Of a stretch of DNA of 25,914 bases, positions 16,158-23,234 are shown piece by piece. Position 1 is the first letter of the stretch, and the number at the start of each line of letters is the position of its first letter. The stretch is from Collinsella aerofaciens (GTDB taxonomy: Bacteria > Actinomycetota > Coriobacteriia > Coriobacteriales > Coriobacteriaceae). Both the position numbers and the translations under genes were made by a program. The notes under the pieces were generated by a model, which saw only the letters and a list, made by a program, of their open reading frames with translations, was not told the origin of the DNA and searched no databases. The DNA lies in assembly GCA_905213725.1 (NCBI GenBank), contig CAJMJM010000013.1, positions 1-25,914 on the forward strand, given 5' to 3'.

Positions 16158-17423
16158 ATGGAAAATGCAAAGTTAAAGAGCAGCAAGGTTTACGCATGGG
16201 TTCTCGTAATCGCGCTCGGCCTTATGTCTGCCGGCACGACCGGATCCTATAGCGTCATCGCGGGCTCCTTCGTCGCACCCGTGTGCGAGGAGTTCGGGTT
16301 TGACTATTCCATCTTCTCGTATTACTTCACCGCAACGCTCATTGGTCTTGCGGCAGCTCTTCCGTTTGTCGGAAAACTCATTCCCAAGGTCGTTGGCAAG
16401 GTTTGGCTCCCCGTTGTCGAGCTTATTTTGCTTGCTGCCGGCGCAGGCATGGCCTTCTACACCGAAGTCTGGATGTTCATCGCCGCTGGCGCCCTGATTG
16501 GCGTTTGCTTCGCCTTCACCACCGGCGTCGCCATGTCCGACGTTATTGACCAGTGGTTCAAAAAATCTGGTGGCCTGGCAATCGGTCTCGCTTGGGCAGT
16601 GAACTCGATTTACATGCTCATCATGAGTCCCGTCATCACCTCTGTCATCGAGGCCGCTGGCTGGAGGACTGGCTATCTGGTGCTCGCTGGCGTCTCCGCC
16701 GTGCTCATTCTCCCCGCTTCCGTCCTGATTATTCGCTATAAGCCTCAGGACAAGGGCATGCTGCCCTATGGCTACGTCGAGGGCGAGACGGTCACCGAGA
16801 CCGAGGAGACGACCGAGGATAGCACGCGTGGCGTTAGCTATGCGCGCGCCATTAAGTCGCCTGCCTTCTTCTTCTGCATCGGCTTCCTCTGTCTCGTTCA
16901 GCTCACTTGCTGCATGAACCAGCTCTTCCCGACGTATGCTTCCGAGGTTGGTTTTAGCCCCATGGTGGGCGGCTTCATGGTATCCGCTGCATCGCTCTTC
17001 GATCTGTTCCTCAATCCGATCGTCGGCACCACTTGCGATAGGTTCGGCAGCACGAAGGCCATTCTGGGCTGGCTCGCTGTCTCCATCCTCTCCTTTGTCA
17101 TGCTCATGATGAGCAGCAGCAACTCGACGCTCAGCATCCTCGCAGCAGGCGTGAACGACGTAATGTACGTCATCGCTGGCACTGCCCTGACCGTTTTGGT
17201 TATGGATGTCTTTGGCTCCCGCGATTTCGGTCGCATCTTCGCGCTGATCTGCTCCGTGGGCTATATCGTCGGCGCCTTTGGCATGCCCGTTATGATGAAG
17301 GTCTATGAGCTTGTCGGCTCCTTCCAGGGCGTCTTCATCTTCTGCATCGCATGCAACGTTATTATCGGCCTGTTCTTGCTGCTGGCAAAAAAGACTGGTA
17401 AGAACCTCTCCTGGGACGAATAG
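16158..17423 (+). CDS. MFS transporter (second paralogue), last gene of deiminase operon
   Basis: A 421-residue major facilitator with about 12 helices, starting at ATG 16158; its AGGAG site overlaps the carbamoyltransferase stop codon, so translation is coupled. The N-terminus AWVLVIALGLMSAGTTGSYSVIAGSF, and many other long stretches, match the MFS protein at 11499 with few changes, the main differences being in the central charged loop (about 205-235). Codon use here is GC-rich like the rest of the operon. In arginine/agmatine deiminase systems this position is held by the substrate-product antiporter, and that is the expected role here, although the protein resembles monocarboxylate/OFA-type carriers and not the usual antiporters. 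Confidence 0.9.
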   Translation: MENAKLKSSKVYAWVLVIALGLMSAGTTGSYSVIAGSFVAPVCEEFGFDYSIFSYYFTATLIGLAAALPFVGKLIPKVVGKVWLPVVELILLAAGAGMAFYTEVWMFIAAGALIGVCFAFTTGVAMSDVIDQWFKKSGGLAIGLAWAVNSIYMLIMSPVITSVIEAAGWRTGYLVLAGVSAVLILPASVLIIRYKPQDKGMLPYGYVEGETVTETEETTEDSTRGVSYARAIKSPAFFFCIGFLCLVQLTCCMNQLFPTYASEVGFSPMVGGFMVSAASLFDLFLNPIVGTTCDRFGSTKAILGWLAVSILSFVMLMMSSSNSTLSILAAGVNDVMYVIAGTALTVLVMDVFGSRDFGRIFALICSVGYIVGAFGMPVMMKVYELVGSFQGVFIFCIACNVIIGLFLLLAKKTGKNLSWDE

Positions 17424-17473
17424 TTCGATTCGTCTTAGACATACGCTGTAGGGCTTAACCTGCAGCCGCATTG

Positions 17474-17502
17474 GGGCATCGACTAACATCGGTGCCCTTT
17501 TT
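17474..17502 (+). terminator. Intrinsic terminator of deiminase operon
   Basis: GGGCATCGA and TCGGTGCCC pair (one G-T wobble) around CTAACA, followed by TTTTT. About 50 bp after the second MFS gene. Confidence 0.85.
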
Positions 17503-17508
17503 CATCGA

Positions 17509-17540
17509 ATGTGACAAAGGAGCAGCCACTTTGTCACATT
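17509..17540. repeat. TGTGACAAAGG dispersed palindrome, copy 2
   Basis: AATGTGACAAAGG and CTTTGTCACATT are the arms, with a short AGCAGCCA core. As after copy 1, TTGAG follows and, some 20 bp on, GGTCTAAT, here belonging to the long inverted repeat at 17556. Confidence 0.8.
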
Positions 17541-17555
17541 GAGTGGCATGTAAAT

Positions 17556-17738
17556 CGAGGTCTAATACTTTTCCGAGAAGTGAACGGCCATACTTGGGCC
17601 TCCGAAGCATCGACATTTTTAGACGTCAAACCCGCAGGATTTGGCTGGCAAAACCGCAGGAAATTGCATCTCGAAAGTGCCGATGCTTCGGGGGCCCGTT
17701 TTCACTCGTTCACTTCTCGGGAAAAGTATTAGACCTCG
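17556..17738. repeat. 183-bp inverted-repeat element with ~60-bp arms
   Basis: The left arm (17556 to about 17614) starts CGAGGTCTAATACTTTTCC and ends CCGAAGCATCGACA. The right arm (about 17677-17738) is its reverse complement, ending GGAAAAGTATTAGACCTCG, with one extra base and a 9-nt mismatched stretch. The loop (about 17615-17676) contains CCGCAGGA twice, at 17632 and 17654. No convincing protein is encoded; an open frame through it is a by-product of the repeat. It could be a MITE-like insertion or the gene for a long structured RNA. The rest of the gene-free stretch 17424-17871 holds the terminator, two TGTGACAAAG palindromes and, at 17739-17820, nothing I can identify. Confidence 0.85.
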
Positions 17739-17821
17739 TTGTATGGGGTGCGGCTGGAGGGTGGTCATCGTTCAGTAGCTACCTCTTCCTTGTGAATCGC
17801 CTGAAGCGCAAGGCATAATGC

Positions 17822-17852
17822 ATGTGACAAAGGGACGGCCCCTTTGTTGTGT
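17822..17852. repeat. TGTGACAAAGGG dispersed palindrome, copy 3 (decayed)
   Basis: ATGTGACAAAGGGACGGCCCCTTTG matches copy 1 exactly through the core, but the right arm ends TTGTGTTG instead of TCACATT, so the outer stem has decayed. It lies just before the Dus gene. Confidence 0.7.
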
Positions 17853-17871
17853 TGATATGAGAGAAGAGTAG

Positions 17872-18825
17872 ATGATCCTTTCGCTGGCCCCTATGGAGGG
17901 GATTACCGGGCATGTGTTCCGTCGCGTGCATGCGGAGTGCTTCGGTGCGCTCGATTGCTATTACACGCCGTTTTTGCCGCCGCCGCGGGTGGGAAACCGC
18001 TTTGGCGGCAAGGCGTTTAAGGAGATCGATCCTGCCAATAACCAGGGGCTCAACGTGGTGCCTCAGCTGATGTCCAAGAACGCGGACGAGTTTGTGTGGG
18101 CGGCACAGGTGCTCGCCGACATGGGCTACCGCGAGGTCAATCTCAACCTGGGTTGCCCTTCGGGAACGGTTGTCGCCAAGGGCAAGGGCTCGGGTTTCTT
18201 GCGCAATCTCGACGAGCTCGAGGCGTTCTTAAGTGATGCGTGCGAGCGGTCGCCGTTGCCGGTGTCGGTAAAGACCAGGCTGGGGCTGGAGAATGACGAC
18301 GAATACGAGCGCGTGCTCGATCTGTATTGCCGCATGCCGTTGGCAGAGCTCATTGTGCATCCGCGCGTGCAAAAGGACCGCTATACGGGTTCGCCGCGCA
18401 AAGAGTTTTATGGCGAGACGCTGGAGCGTGTGCCGTTCCCCGTGGCCTATAACGGTGACATTTTTGATCTTGAGGATATGGACGCGCTGGTGGAGGCCTA
18501 TCCCGGCACGCGCCATGTGATGTTGGGGCGTGGCCTGCTCGCGAACCCCGCTCTGGCTCGCATGGTCAAGGGCGGCCCTGCTGCAACGGCTGCTGAGCTG
18601 CAGCGCTTCCACGACACGCTGTTTGCGGCATATGCAGAAGAGATTGGCGGCAATGCGGTCTTCCGCATGAAGGAGTGGTGGTTCTACGCCAAGTGCGCTT
18701 TCGCTGATCCCGCTACCGTCCACAAGATCGTACGCAAGACCAAAAAGGTCGACGAATACCGCGCTGCCGTCGAGCGCGTCTTTCGCGAACAGCCGCTTGC
18801 ACCCACAGCTCGCTTCAACGACTAG
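17872..18825 (+). CDS. dus: tRNA-dihydrouridine synthase
   Basis: A 317-residue FMN enzyme that reduces uridines in tRNA. The TIM-barrel motifs are in order: LAPMEGIT (5-12), NLGCPSGTVVAKGKGSGFL with catalytic C95, VSVKTRLG, VHPRVQKDRYTG, NGDIF and the phosphate-binding MLGRGLLANP. The GCPSGTV form is that of the Gram-positive subgroup, so the exact target uridine cannot be told. ATG 17872 has a weak GAAGAG upstream. It stands alone between repeats, but another tRNA-modifying gene (trmO) follows 2.3 kb later. Confidence 0.92.
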   Translation: MILSLAPMEGITGHVFRRVHAECFGALDCYYTPFLPPPRVGNRFGGKAFKEIDPANNQGLNVVPQLMSKNADEFVWAAQVLADMGYREVNLNLGCPSGTVVAKGKGSGFLRNLDELEAFLSDACERSPLPVSVKTRLGLENDDEYERVLDLYCRMPLAELIVHPRVQKDRYTGSPRKEFYGETLERVPFPVAYNGDIFDLEDMDALVEAYPGTRHVMLGRGLLANPALARMVKGGPAATAAELQRFHDTLFAAYAEEIGGNAVFRMKEWWFYAKCAFADPATVHKIVRKTKKVDEYRAAVERVFREQPLAPTARFND

Positions 18826-18826
18826 T

Positions 18827-18882
18827 TAGTCGTTGGGGACGTTCTTTAACGACTAGTCATTTATGAACGTCCCCAATGACTA
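18827..18882. repeat. GGGGACGTTC palindromic intergenic element
   Basis: TAGTCGTTGGGGACGTTC (18827-18844) pairs with GAACGTCCCCAATGACTA (18865-18882) with one mismatch; the spacer contains the small palindrome GACTAGTC. It fills the whole gap between the convergent Dus and glutaredoxin genes. I recall similar elements in other Coriobacteriia. It could also stop transcription from both sides. Confidence 0.75.
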
Positions 18883-18889
18883 TGTTGCA

Positions 18890-19135
18890 CTAGAGCAGGT
18901 TTTCCTGCACCCATGCGATGATGTCGCTTGACTCGTAGAGCGGCTTGCCGTCGATGAACAAGCAGGGAACCTGGCGTTTTCCGCCGACGGCGATAAGCGT
19001 CTGCTCGGCATCGGAATCGGTCGAGATATTGCGTTCAGGAATGGTCACGCCGTTATCGGCCAAAAAGTGCTTGACCTTTATGCAATACGGGCAGCCGGCC
19101 ATAACGTACAGCGCGAGCTCGTGATTAGTAGCCAT
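18890..19135 (-). CDS. Glutaredoxin-family protein
   Basis: An 81-residue thioredoxin-fold protein starting at ATG 19135, with GGAG four bases upstream; a longer frame to 19174 lacks a site. It has the active-site CPYC (C15, C18) after a first strand ALYVMAG, the cis-proline segment QVPCLFIDG and the final YESSDIIAWV helix typical of glutaredoxins. It reduces disulfides or mixed disulfides with a low-molecular thiol or a dedicated reductase; no reductase is adjacent. Length is normal for GrxC-like proteins. Confidence 0.9.
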   Translation of the reverse strand: MATNHELALYVMAGCPYCIKVKHFLADNGVTIPERNISTDSDAEQTLIAVGGKRQVPCLFIDGKPLYESSDIIAWVQENLL

Positions 19136-19186
19136 AGGTCTCCAATCGGTTGAGGTTTTGATTGAAATACCCAAAGCCGCCGCGGT

Positions 19187-20014
19187 CTATGCGCGCGTCA
19201 ACGAAGACTCGATGGCCTGGACCAGAAACGCCGTGGCTCCGGTGGCGCAGGGCTTGTCGTAGTAGTCAACAAAGCGCTGGTCGGCAAGATAACCGTGGGC
19301 GAGGCCCAGGTACGCCTCGTCTTGGGGCTCGCATCCCCAGTTGAGAGCAATCCAGCGACGATGCATCGCGACAAGCTTACGAGCCTCGTTGCTCTCTGGG
19401 TCGCCAATGCCCATGGCAATTGAGAGCTGGCCCAGAATAGCGCGTTCAAGTTCCTTCATGTCGTTCCATGTCTCGGGGTCCATGTCCAGCAACGCTTCGT
19501 TTGCTGCATCGATAGCCTCATCGCCGTAGCGCGCCCGCGCCTCGGCACCGTAGCGCGCCTCGTTTTCCTGCACGGTGCGCCAGCGCTCCAGTTGCGGCAG
19601 GACGGCGCCCATGAGCGAGACGGCTTCGTCGAGCGACATGCCGGTGTTTTGTGCCAGGCGCGGGGCACAATCCTCAATCATTGCCTCCATGGTGGTGTCA
19701 TAGGTGTACTTGCCGTGGTCGTAGCACCACTTGCAGTAATGATCGGTCGCGGTGCCCGTGGCATCGGTGCCGCAGTCGTCGGGCGTGAGTATCATGCCGC
19801 AGCTCTGGCAATAGTGCTCAGGCATTTCGAGCAGGTGGGACAGCGGTTCTCCGGTTACGGCGGCGATGAGCTTCATCATGTCGATGCCCGGTGTGACCTC
19901 GCCGCGCTCCCACCGGCTGATGGCCTGGCGTGTGACGAAGAGCTTAGCGGCAAGCTGCTCTTGGGTAAGGTGATGGGCGCGACGGACAGCAATGAGCTTT
20001 TCTGCAAAGGCCAT
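19187..20014 (-). CDS. XRE-family regulator with zinc ribbon and TipAS-like domain
   Basis: A 275-residue protein starting at ATG 20014 behind AAAGGAG. Residues 5-60 form an XRE helix-turn-helix (LTQEQLAAKLFVTRQAISRWERG). Residues 66-100 form a Cys-rich putative zinc ribbon (C69, C72, C81, C94, C97; YCQSCGMILTPDDCGTD). The rest, about 140-270, matches the TipAS pattern: ARYGDEA, RRWIALNWGC, EAYLGLAHGYLADQRFVDYYD, then ATAFLVQAI. In TipA this domain traps thiopeptide antibiotics, but there it follows a MerR-type DNA-binding domain; here the reader head is XRE. Likely an antibiotic- or small-molecule-responsive regulator. It is divergent from trmO, with 141 bp between. Confidence 0.88.
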   Translation of the reverse strand: MAFAEKLIAVRRAHHLTQEQLAAKLFVTRQAISRWERGEVTPGIDMMKLIAAVTGEPLSHLLEMPEHYCQSCGMILTPDDCGTDATGTATDHYCKWCYDHGKYTYDTTMEAMIEDCAPRLAQNTGMSLDEAVSLMGAVLPQLERWRTVQENEARYGAEARARYGDEAIDAANEALLDMDPETWNDMKELERAILGQLSIAMGIGDPESNEARKLVAMHRRWIALNWGCEPQDEAYLGLAHGYLADQRFVDYYDKPCATGATAFLVQAIESSLTRA

Positions 20015-20142
20015 AGCGGCTCCTTTCTGCTGGTTGATGGCTTAAGCATACGCGGCGGCAGGCGCCCTTCCAAGCAACCGTTGGTTGCACGACGGGGGAC
20101 CGCGGCGAAGAATTGCGCGCAACGCCCCACGCCTCCATGCCG

Positions 20143-20158
20143 TACAATGACCGGCATG
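20143..20158 (+). promoter_or_regulatory. TACAAT -10 directly before trmO start (possible leaderless transcript)
   Basis: TACAAT at 20143-20148 would place the transcript start at about 20155, one base before ATG 20156. No Shine-Dalgarno sequence is present upstream of either ATG (20147 or 20156). No good -35 was found, so the promoter is tentative. Confidence 0.4.
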
Positions 20159-20893
20159 GAACCTATCGCACGCATACATACCGACCTGCCGCAGAAGTTC
20201 GGCATTCCGCGCAACAGCTTTTTGGCGCCCCATCTGCAGGGGCACATCGTTTTTGAGCCGGAATTTGCCTCCAATGCAGCGGTTGAGGGCCTGGACTCCT
20301 TCTCTCACCTGTGGCTGCTGTGGCGCTTCGAAAACGGAACGCCCGGCGGCACGGCTAAGGATATTGCCGTCGACGCTAAAACGCAGGACAGGTCCGGCAC
20401 CAACGCAAAATGGTCGAAAACCGTGCGCCCGCCGCGTCTGGGCGGAGCCGAACGTGTGGGAGTGTTTGCCACGCGCAGTCCGTTTCGCCCTAATCCCATC
20501 GGGCTCACCTGCGTCAAGCTTGATCGTGTCGAGCTCACCGACGATGGCCCCATCATCCATGTGTTGGGGGCCGACCTGCGCGACGGTACGCCCATCTACG
20601 ACATCAAGCCCTACATTCCGTTTGCGGACTGCCACCCGGATGCGACCGGAGGCTGGATCGAGGATGCTTCGTGGCAAGAGCTCGATGTTGAGTTTCCGCA
20701 AGCACTGCAGGATATGGTCCCGCCCGCAAAGCTCCTCGGCTTGGTCGAGGTCCTTCGCCAAGACCCGCGCCGCGCGGGCAGCAAGCACGAGCCACACCGC
20801 GTCTATCATCTGGCTTACGCCGGGCTCGACATATCGTTTACGGTCGATGAAACCCAGCTAACCGTAGTTGCCGTCAACGACGCGCAAGACTAA
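20156..20893 (+). CDS. trmO: tRNA m6t6A37 methyltransferase TrmO
   Basis: A 245-residue protein that N6-methylates threonylcarbamoyl-adenosine 37 of tRNA with S-adenosylmethionine. The family core is clear: the start EPIARIHTDLPQKFGIPRN, GLDSFSHLWLLWRF, the signature GVFATRSPFRPNPIGLTCVKL, and GTPIYDIKPYIPFAD. The C-terminal part with SKHEPHRVYHLAY is the extension found in YaeB-type proteins. An ATG at 20147 would add three residues; I prefer 20156, because a -10-like TACAAT overlaps the former. No ribosome site is visible at either. Confidence 0.92.
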   Translation: MEPIARIHTDLPQKFGIPRNSFLAPHLQGHIVFEPEFASNAAVEGLDSFSHLWLLWRFENGTPGGTAKDIAVDAKTQDRSGTNAKWSKTVRPPRLGGAERVGVFATRSPFRPNPIGLTCVKLDRVELTDDGPIIHVLGADLRDGTPIYDIKPYIPFADCHPDATGGWIEDASWQELDVEFPQALQDMVPPAKLLGLVEVLRQDPRRAGSKHEPHRVYHLAYAGLDISFTVDETQLTVVAVNDAQD

Positions 20894-21005
20894 CCAGCCA
20901 TTCGTCCGCACCCGTCAAATTAAGCGCCAAACCCCGCGCCAAAACCGCCCACGCTGGTGGACAATAACGCCTACCAAAACAATCAACTTTGCACGGGAGT
21001 CCAGC

Positions 21006-22220
21006 ATGAAATACGACTTCACTTCAATCATCGACCGCCACGGCATGGACGCCATCGCCGTTGACTCTTGGGGTGAGATCCCCGGTATGGCCCCGAACGC
21101 ACCCGACGAGGGCTTCGACCGCATTCCCATGTGGGTGGCCGACATGAACTTTGCCACGGTGCCCACGGTCCAGGAACACATCATTCAGCGCGCCCAGCAC
21201 CCCATGTTTGGCTATTTCAATCCGCGCTCCGAGTATTTCGACCGCATCATCGAATGGCAGAGCCGCCGCAATGGCGTCGAGGGCCTGCGCCCTGAACATA
21301 TCGGTTACGAAAACGGCGTGCTGGGCGGTGTCGTGTCGACGCTGCGCGCGTATGTCCAGCCGGGCGATGCGGTGCTGGTCCACAGCCCCACCTACATCGG
21401 CTTTACCAAGTCCATTGAGGCCGCGGGCTATCGTATTGTCCATAGCCCGCTTAAGCTCGACGATCAGGGCGTGTGGCGCATGGACTTTGAGGACATGGAG
21501 TGCAAACTCGCCCAAAACCACATCCATGCCGCGGTGTTCTGCTCGCCGCACAATCCCTGCGGCCGCGTATGGGAGCGCGACGAAATCGAGCGCGCCATGG
21601 ACATCTATCGCCAGCACGATTGCGTGGTGATTTCGGACGAGATTTGGTCCGATATCATCCTGCCGGGGCACAAGCACATCCCGACGCAGTCGGTGAGCGA
21701 GGATGCCCGCATGCGCACGGTTGCCCTCTATGCGCCGAGCAAGACGTTTAACCTGGCGGGCCTTGTCGGCAGCTACCACATTGTCTACAACGAGACGCTG
21801 CGTGACCGCATCTGCGCCGTGTCCAACAAGACCCACTACAACGAGATGAATGTCCTCTCCATGCATGCGCTTATCGGTGCCTACCAGCCGCAGGGCTACG
21901 AGTGGGTGGACGAGCTCAACCAGGTGCTTGCCGGCAATATCGAGTACTTCTGCGATTACGTGGACGGGCATTTTGAGGGCGTGTCCTATTCGCGTCCGCA
22001 GGGCACGTACATGGTGTTTCTGGACTGCACCGAGTGGTGTCGCGAGCATGGCCGCGATATTCAGTGGCTGCTCGACGAGGGGGCGCGCGTGGGCGTGGGA
22101 TATCAGGACGGCCGCCCGTTCCACGGGCCCTGCCACATTCGCGTGAATCTGGCGCTGCCGCTTTCGCGCGTAAAGGAAGCGTGCGACCGCCTGGACCGCT
22201 ACGTTTTTAATGCACGGTAA
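21006..22220 (+). CDS. MalY/PatB-type PLP-dependent C-S lyase (cystathionine beta-lyase)
   Basis: A 404-residue fold-type I aminotransferase-like enzyme, starting at ATG 21006 with GGGAG six bases upstream. Diagnostic features are the N-terminal PMWVADMNF, GYFNP, the PLP-pocket segments SPHNPCGRVW and SDEIWSDI, the Schiff-base lysine K246 in SKTFNLAG, and the carboxylate-binding arginine in CHIRVNLALP. MalY/PatB proteins cleave cystathionine or cysteine to pyruvate, ammonia and a thiol; some also regulate transcription. Length is normal. It stands as a single gene between trmO and the binding-protein/kinase pair. Exact substrate cannot be read from sequence. Confidence 0.92.
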   Translation: MKYDFTSIIDRHGMDAIAVDSWGEIPGMAPNAPDEGFDRIPMWVADMNFATVPTVQEHIIQRAQHPMFGYFNPRSEYFDRIIEWQSRRNGVEGLRPEHIGYENGVLGGVVSTLRAYVQPGDAVLVHSPTYIGFTKSIEAAGYRIVHSPLKLDDQGVWRMDFEDMECKLAQNHIHAAVFCSPHNPCGRVWERDEIERAMDIYRQHDCVVISDEIWSDIILPGHKHIPTQSVSEDARMRTVALYAPSKTFNLAGLVGSYHIVYNETLRDRICAVSNKTHYNEMNVLSMHALIGAYQPQGYEWVDELNQVLAGNIEYFCDYVDGHFEGVSYSRPQGTYMVFLDCTEWCREHGRDIQWLLDEGARVGVGYQDGRPFHGPCHIRVNLALPLSRVKEACDRLDRYVFNAR

Positions 22221-22235
22221 GTGAGCGCTGCATGC

Positions 22236-22267
22236 GGGGCCTTCTGCCAAGTCGGCTGGAAGGCCCC
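22236..22267 (+). terminator. Hairpin after MalY/PatB gene
   Basis: GGGGCCTTC (22236-22244) pairs with GAAGGCCCC (22259-22267). Position just after the gene suggests a terminator, but only scattered T residues follow, so function is uncertain. The AT-rich stretch 22300-22335 after it probably contains the promoter of the next pair. Confidence 0.5.
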
Positions 22268-22364
22268 ACATGGTAAAACGTCTGTAGCCATTGGGCACTC
22301 GTGTGGTTTTGTTTGCTATTATTTTTTACCATTTCAGTCTGTAAACAGGATCGTATGGAGCTCG

Positions 22365-23234
22365 ATGAAAAGGTCCCGTCGCTCGGTTGCCATTTCGTTG
22401 TTTGTTGCGCTTGCGGTAGCGTGCGCCTTTGTCGTAGCGATAGCCGGCTGTTCCGGGTCGAATGGCAGAGCCTCGACGTCTGCATTAGAAGGCCTGGATG
22501 CCTCGCAGGCCAAAGACGACAACCTTAAGACGCTCAACGTCGGCAGCGACCTCTATCCACCGTTTGTGTATACCGACGAGTACGGCGATATCGTTGGCCT
22601 GGATGTCGAGATATTGACCGAGGCTTTGACTCGCATTGGTTACAAGCCAAAATACCAGCTGATCGACTGGGAAAAGAAGAAGGAGCTGCTGGCGAGCGGC
22701 GAACTCGATTGTGTCATGGGCAGCTTTAGTATGACGGGTCGCGAAAACGAATATCGTTGGGCCGGCCCGTACCTTGCGAGCCGCCAGGTGGTCGCGGTCG
22801 ATCCCCAGAGCGATATCTACACGCTTGCCGATCTTGAGGATAAGATCGTGGCGGTTCAGTCCACCACCAAGCCCGAGGACATTTTGCTCAATCGCATAAA
22901 TGAAAACGTTCCGCAGATCAAGGAACTCTACAGCTTTTCGGACGGTTCATACCTGAACCCGGCGCTCGTCGAGGGCCTGGTCGACGCTATCGCCGCGCAT
23001 GAGTCCTCGTTCCTCACCTACGAAAAAGACTATGGTGTGGCATATCGCATTTTGGATGAGCCGCTGCTAGAGGTCGGTTTGGGCACCGCTTTCGATATCA
23101 ACGATACGCGTGGCATCGACGTCAAGCTCACTCATGCCTACCAAGAAATGCTTGCCGATGGCACCATGGAACGCCTGGCGTCAAAGTACTTCGATGACCC
23201 TTCGCCATTTTTGAATATGGAGGGCCTGTCATGA
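22365..23234 (+). CDS. Family 3 solute-binding lipoprotein
   Basis: A 289-residue protein starting at ATG 22365 with GGAG four bases upstream. After basic residues and a hydrophobic stretch, a lipobox AIAGC places the lipid-bearing Cys at 29. The mature part has the periplasmic-binding-protein (SBP_bac_3) pattern: LNVGSDLYPPFVYTDEYGDIVGLDVEI, then DCVMGSFSMTGRENEYRWAGPY, and a C-terminal EMLADGTMERLASKYF. Such domains bind amino acids or similar polar ligands. No permease or ATPase gene is near; instead its stop codon overlaps the ATG of a hybrid kinase. It therefore most likely hands ligand information to that kinase. Confidence 0.9.
   Translation: MKRSRRSVAISLFVALAVACAFVVAIAGCSGSNGRASTSALEGLDASQAKDDNLKTLNVGSDLYPPFVYTDEYGDIVGLDVEILTEALTRIGYKPKYQLIDWEKKKELLASGELDCVMGSFSMTGRENEYRWAGPYLASRQVVAVDPQSDIYTLADLEDKIVAVQSTTKPEDILLNRINENVPQIKELYSFSDGSYLNPALVEGLVDAIAAHESSFLTYEKDYGVAYRILDEPLLEVGLGTAFDINDTRGIDVKLTHAYQEMLADGTMERLASKYFDDPSPFLNMEGLS

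Noticed and set aside
17632..17661. CCGCAGGA pair as the start of a CRISPR or iteron array
   Set aside because: Only two 8-bp copies, both inside the loop of the inverted-repeat element; no regular spacer series.
17511..17732. Open frames of 70-90 codons inside the inverted-repeat region
   Set aside because: They run through the arms and loop of the repeat, have no good ribosome site and encode no recognisable domain.
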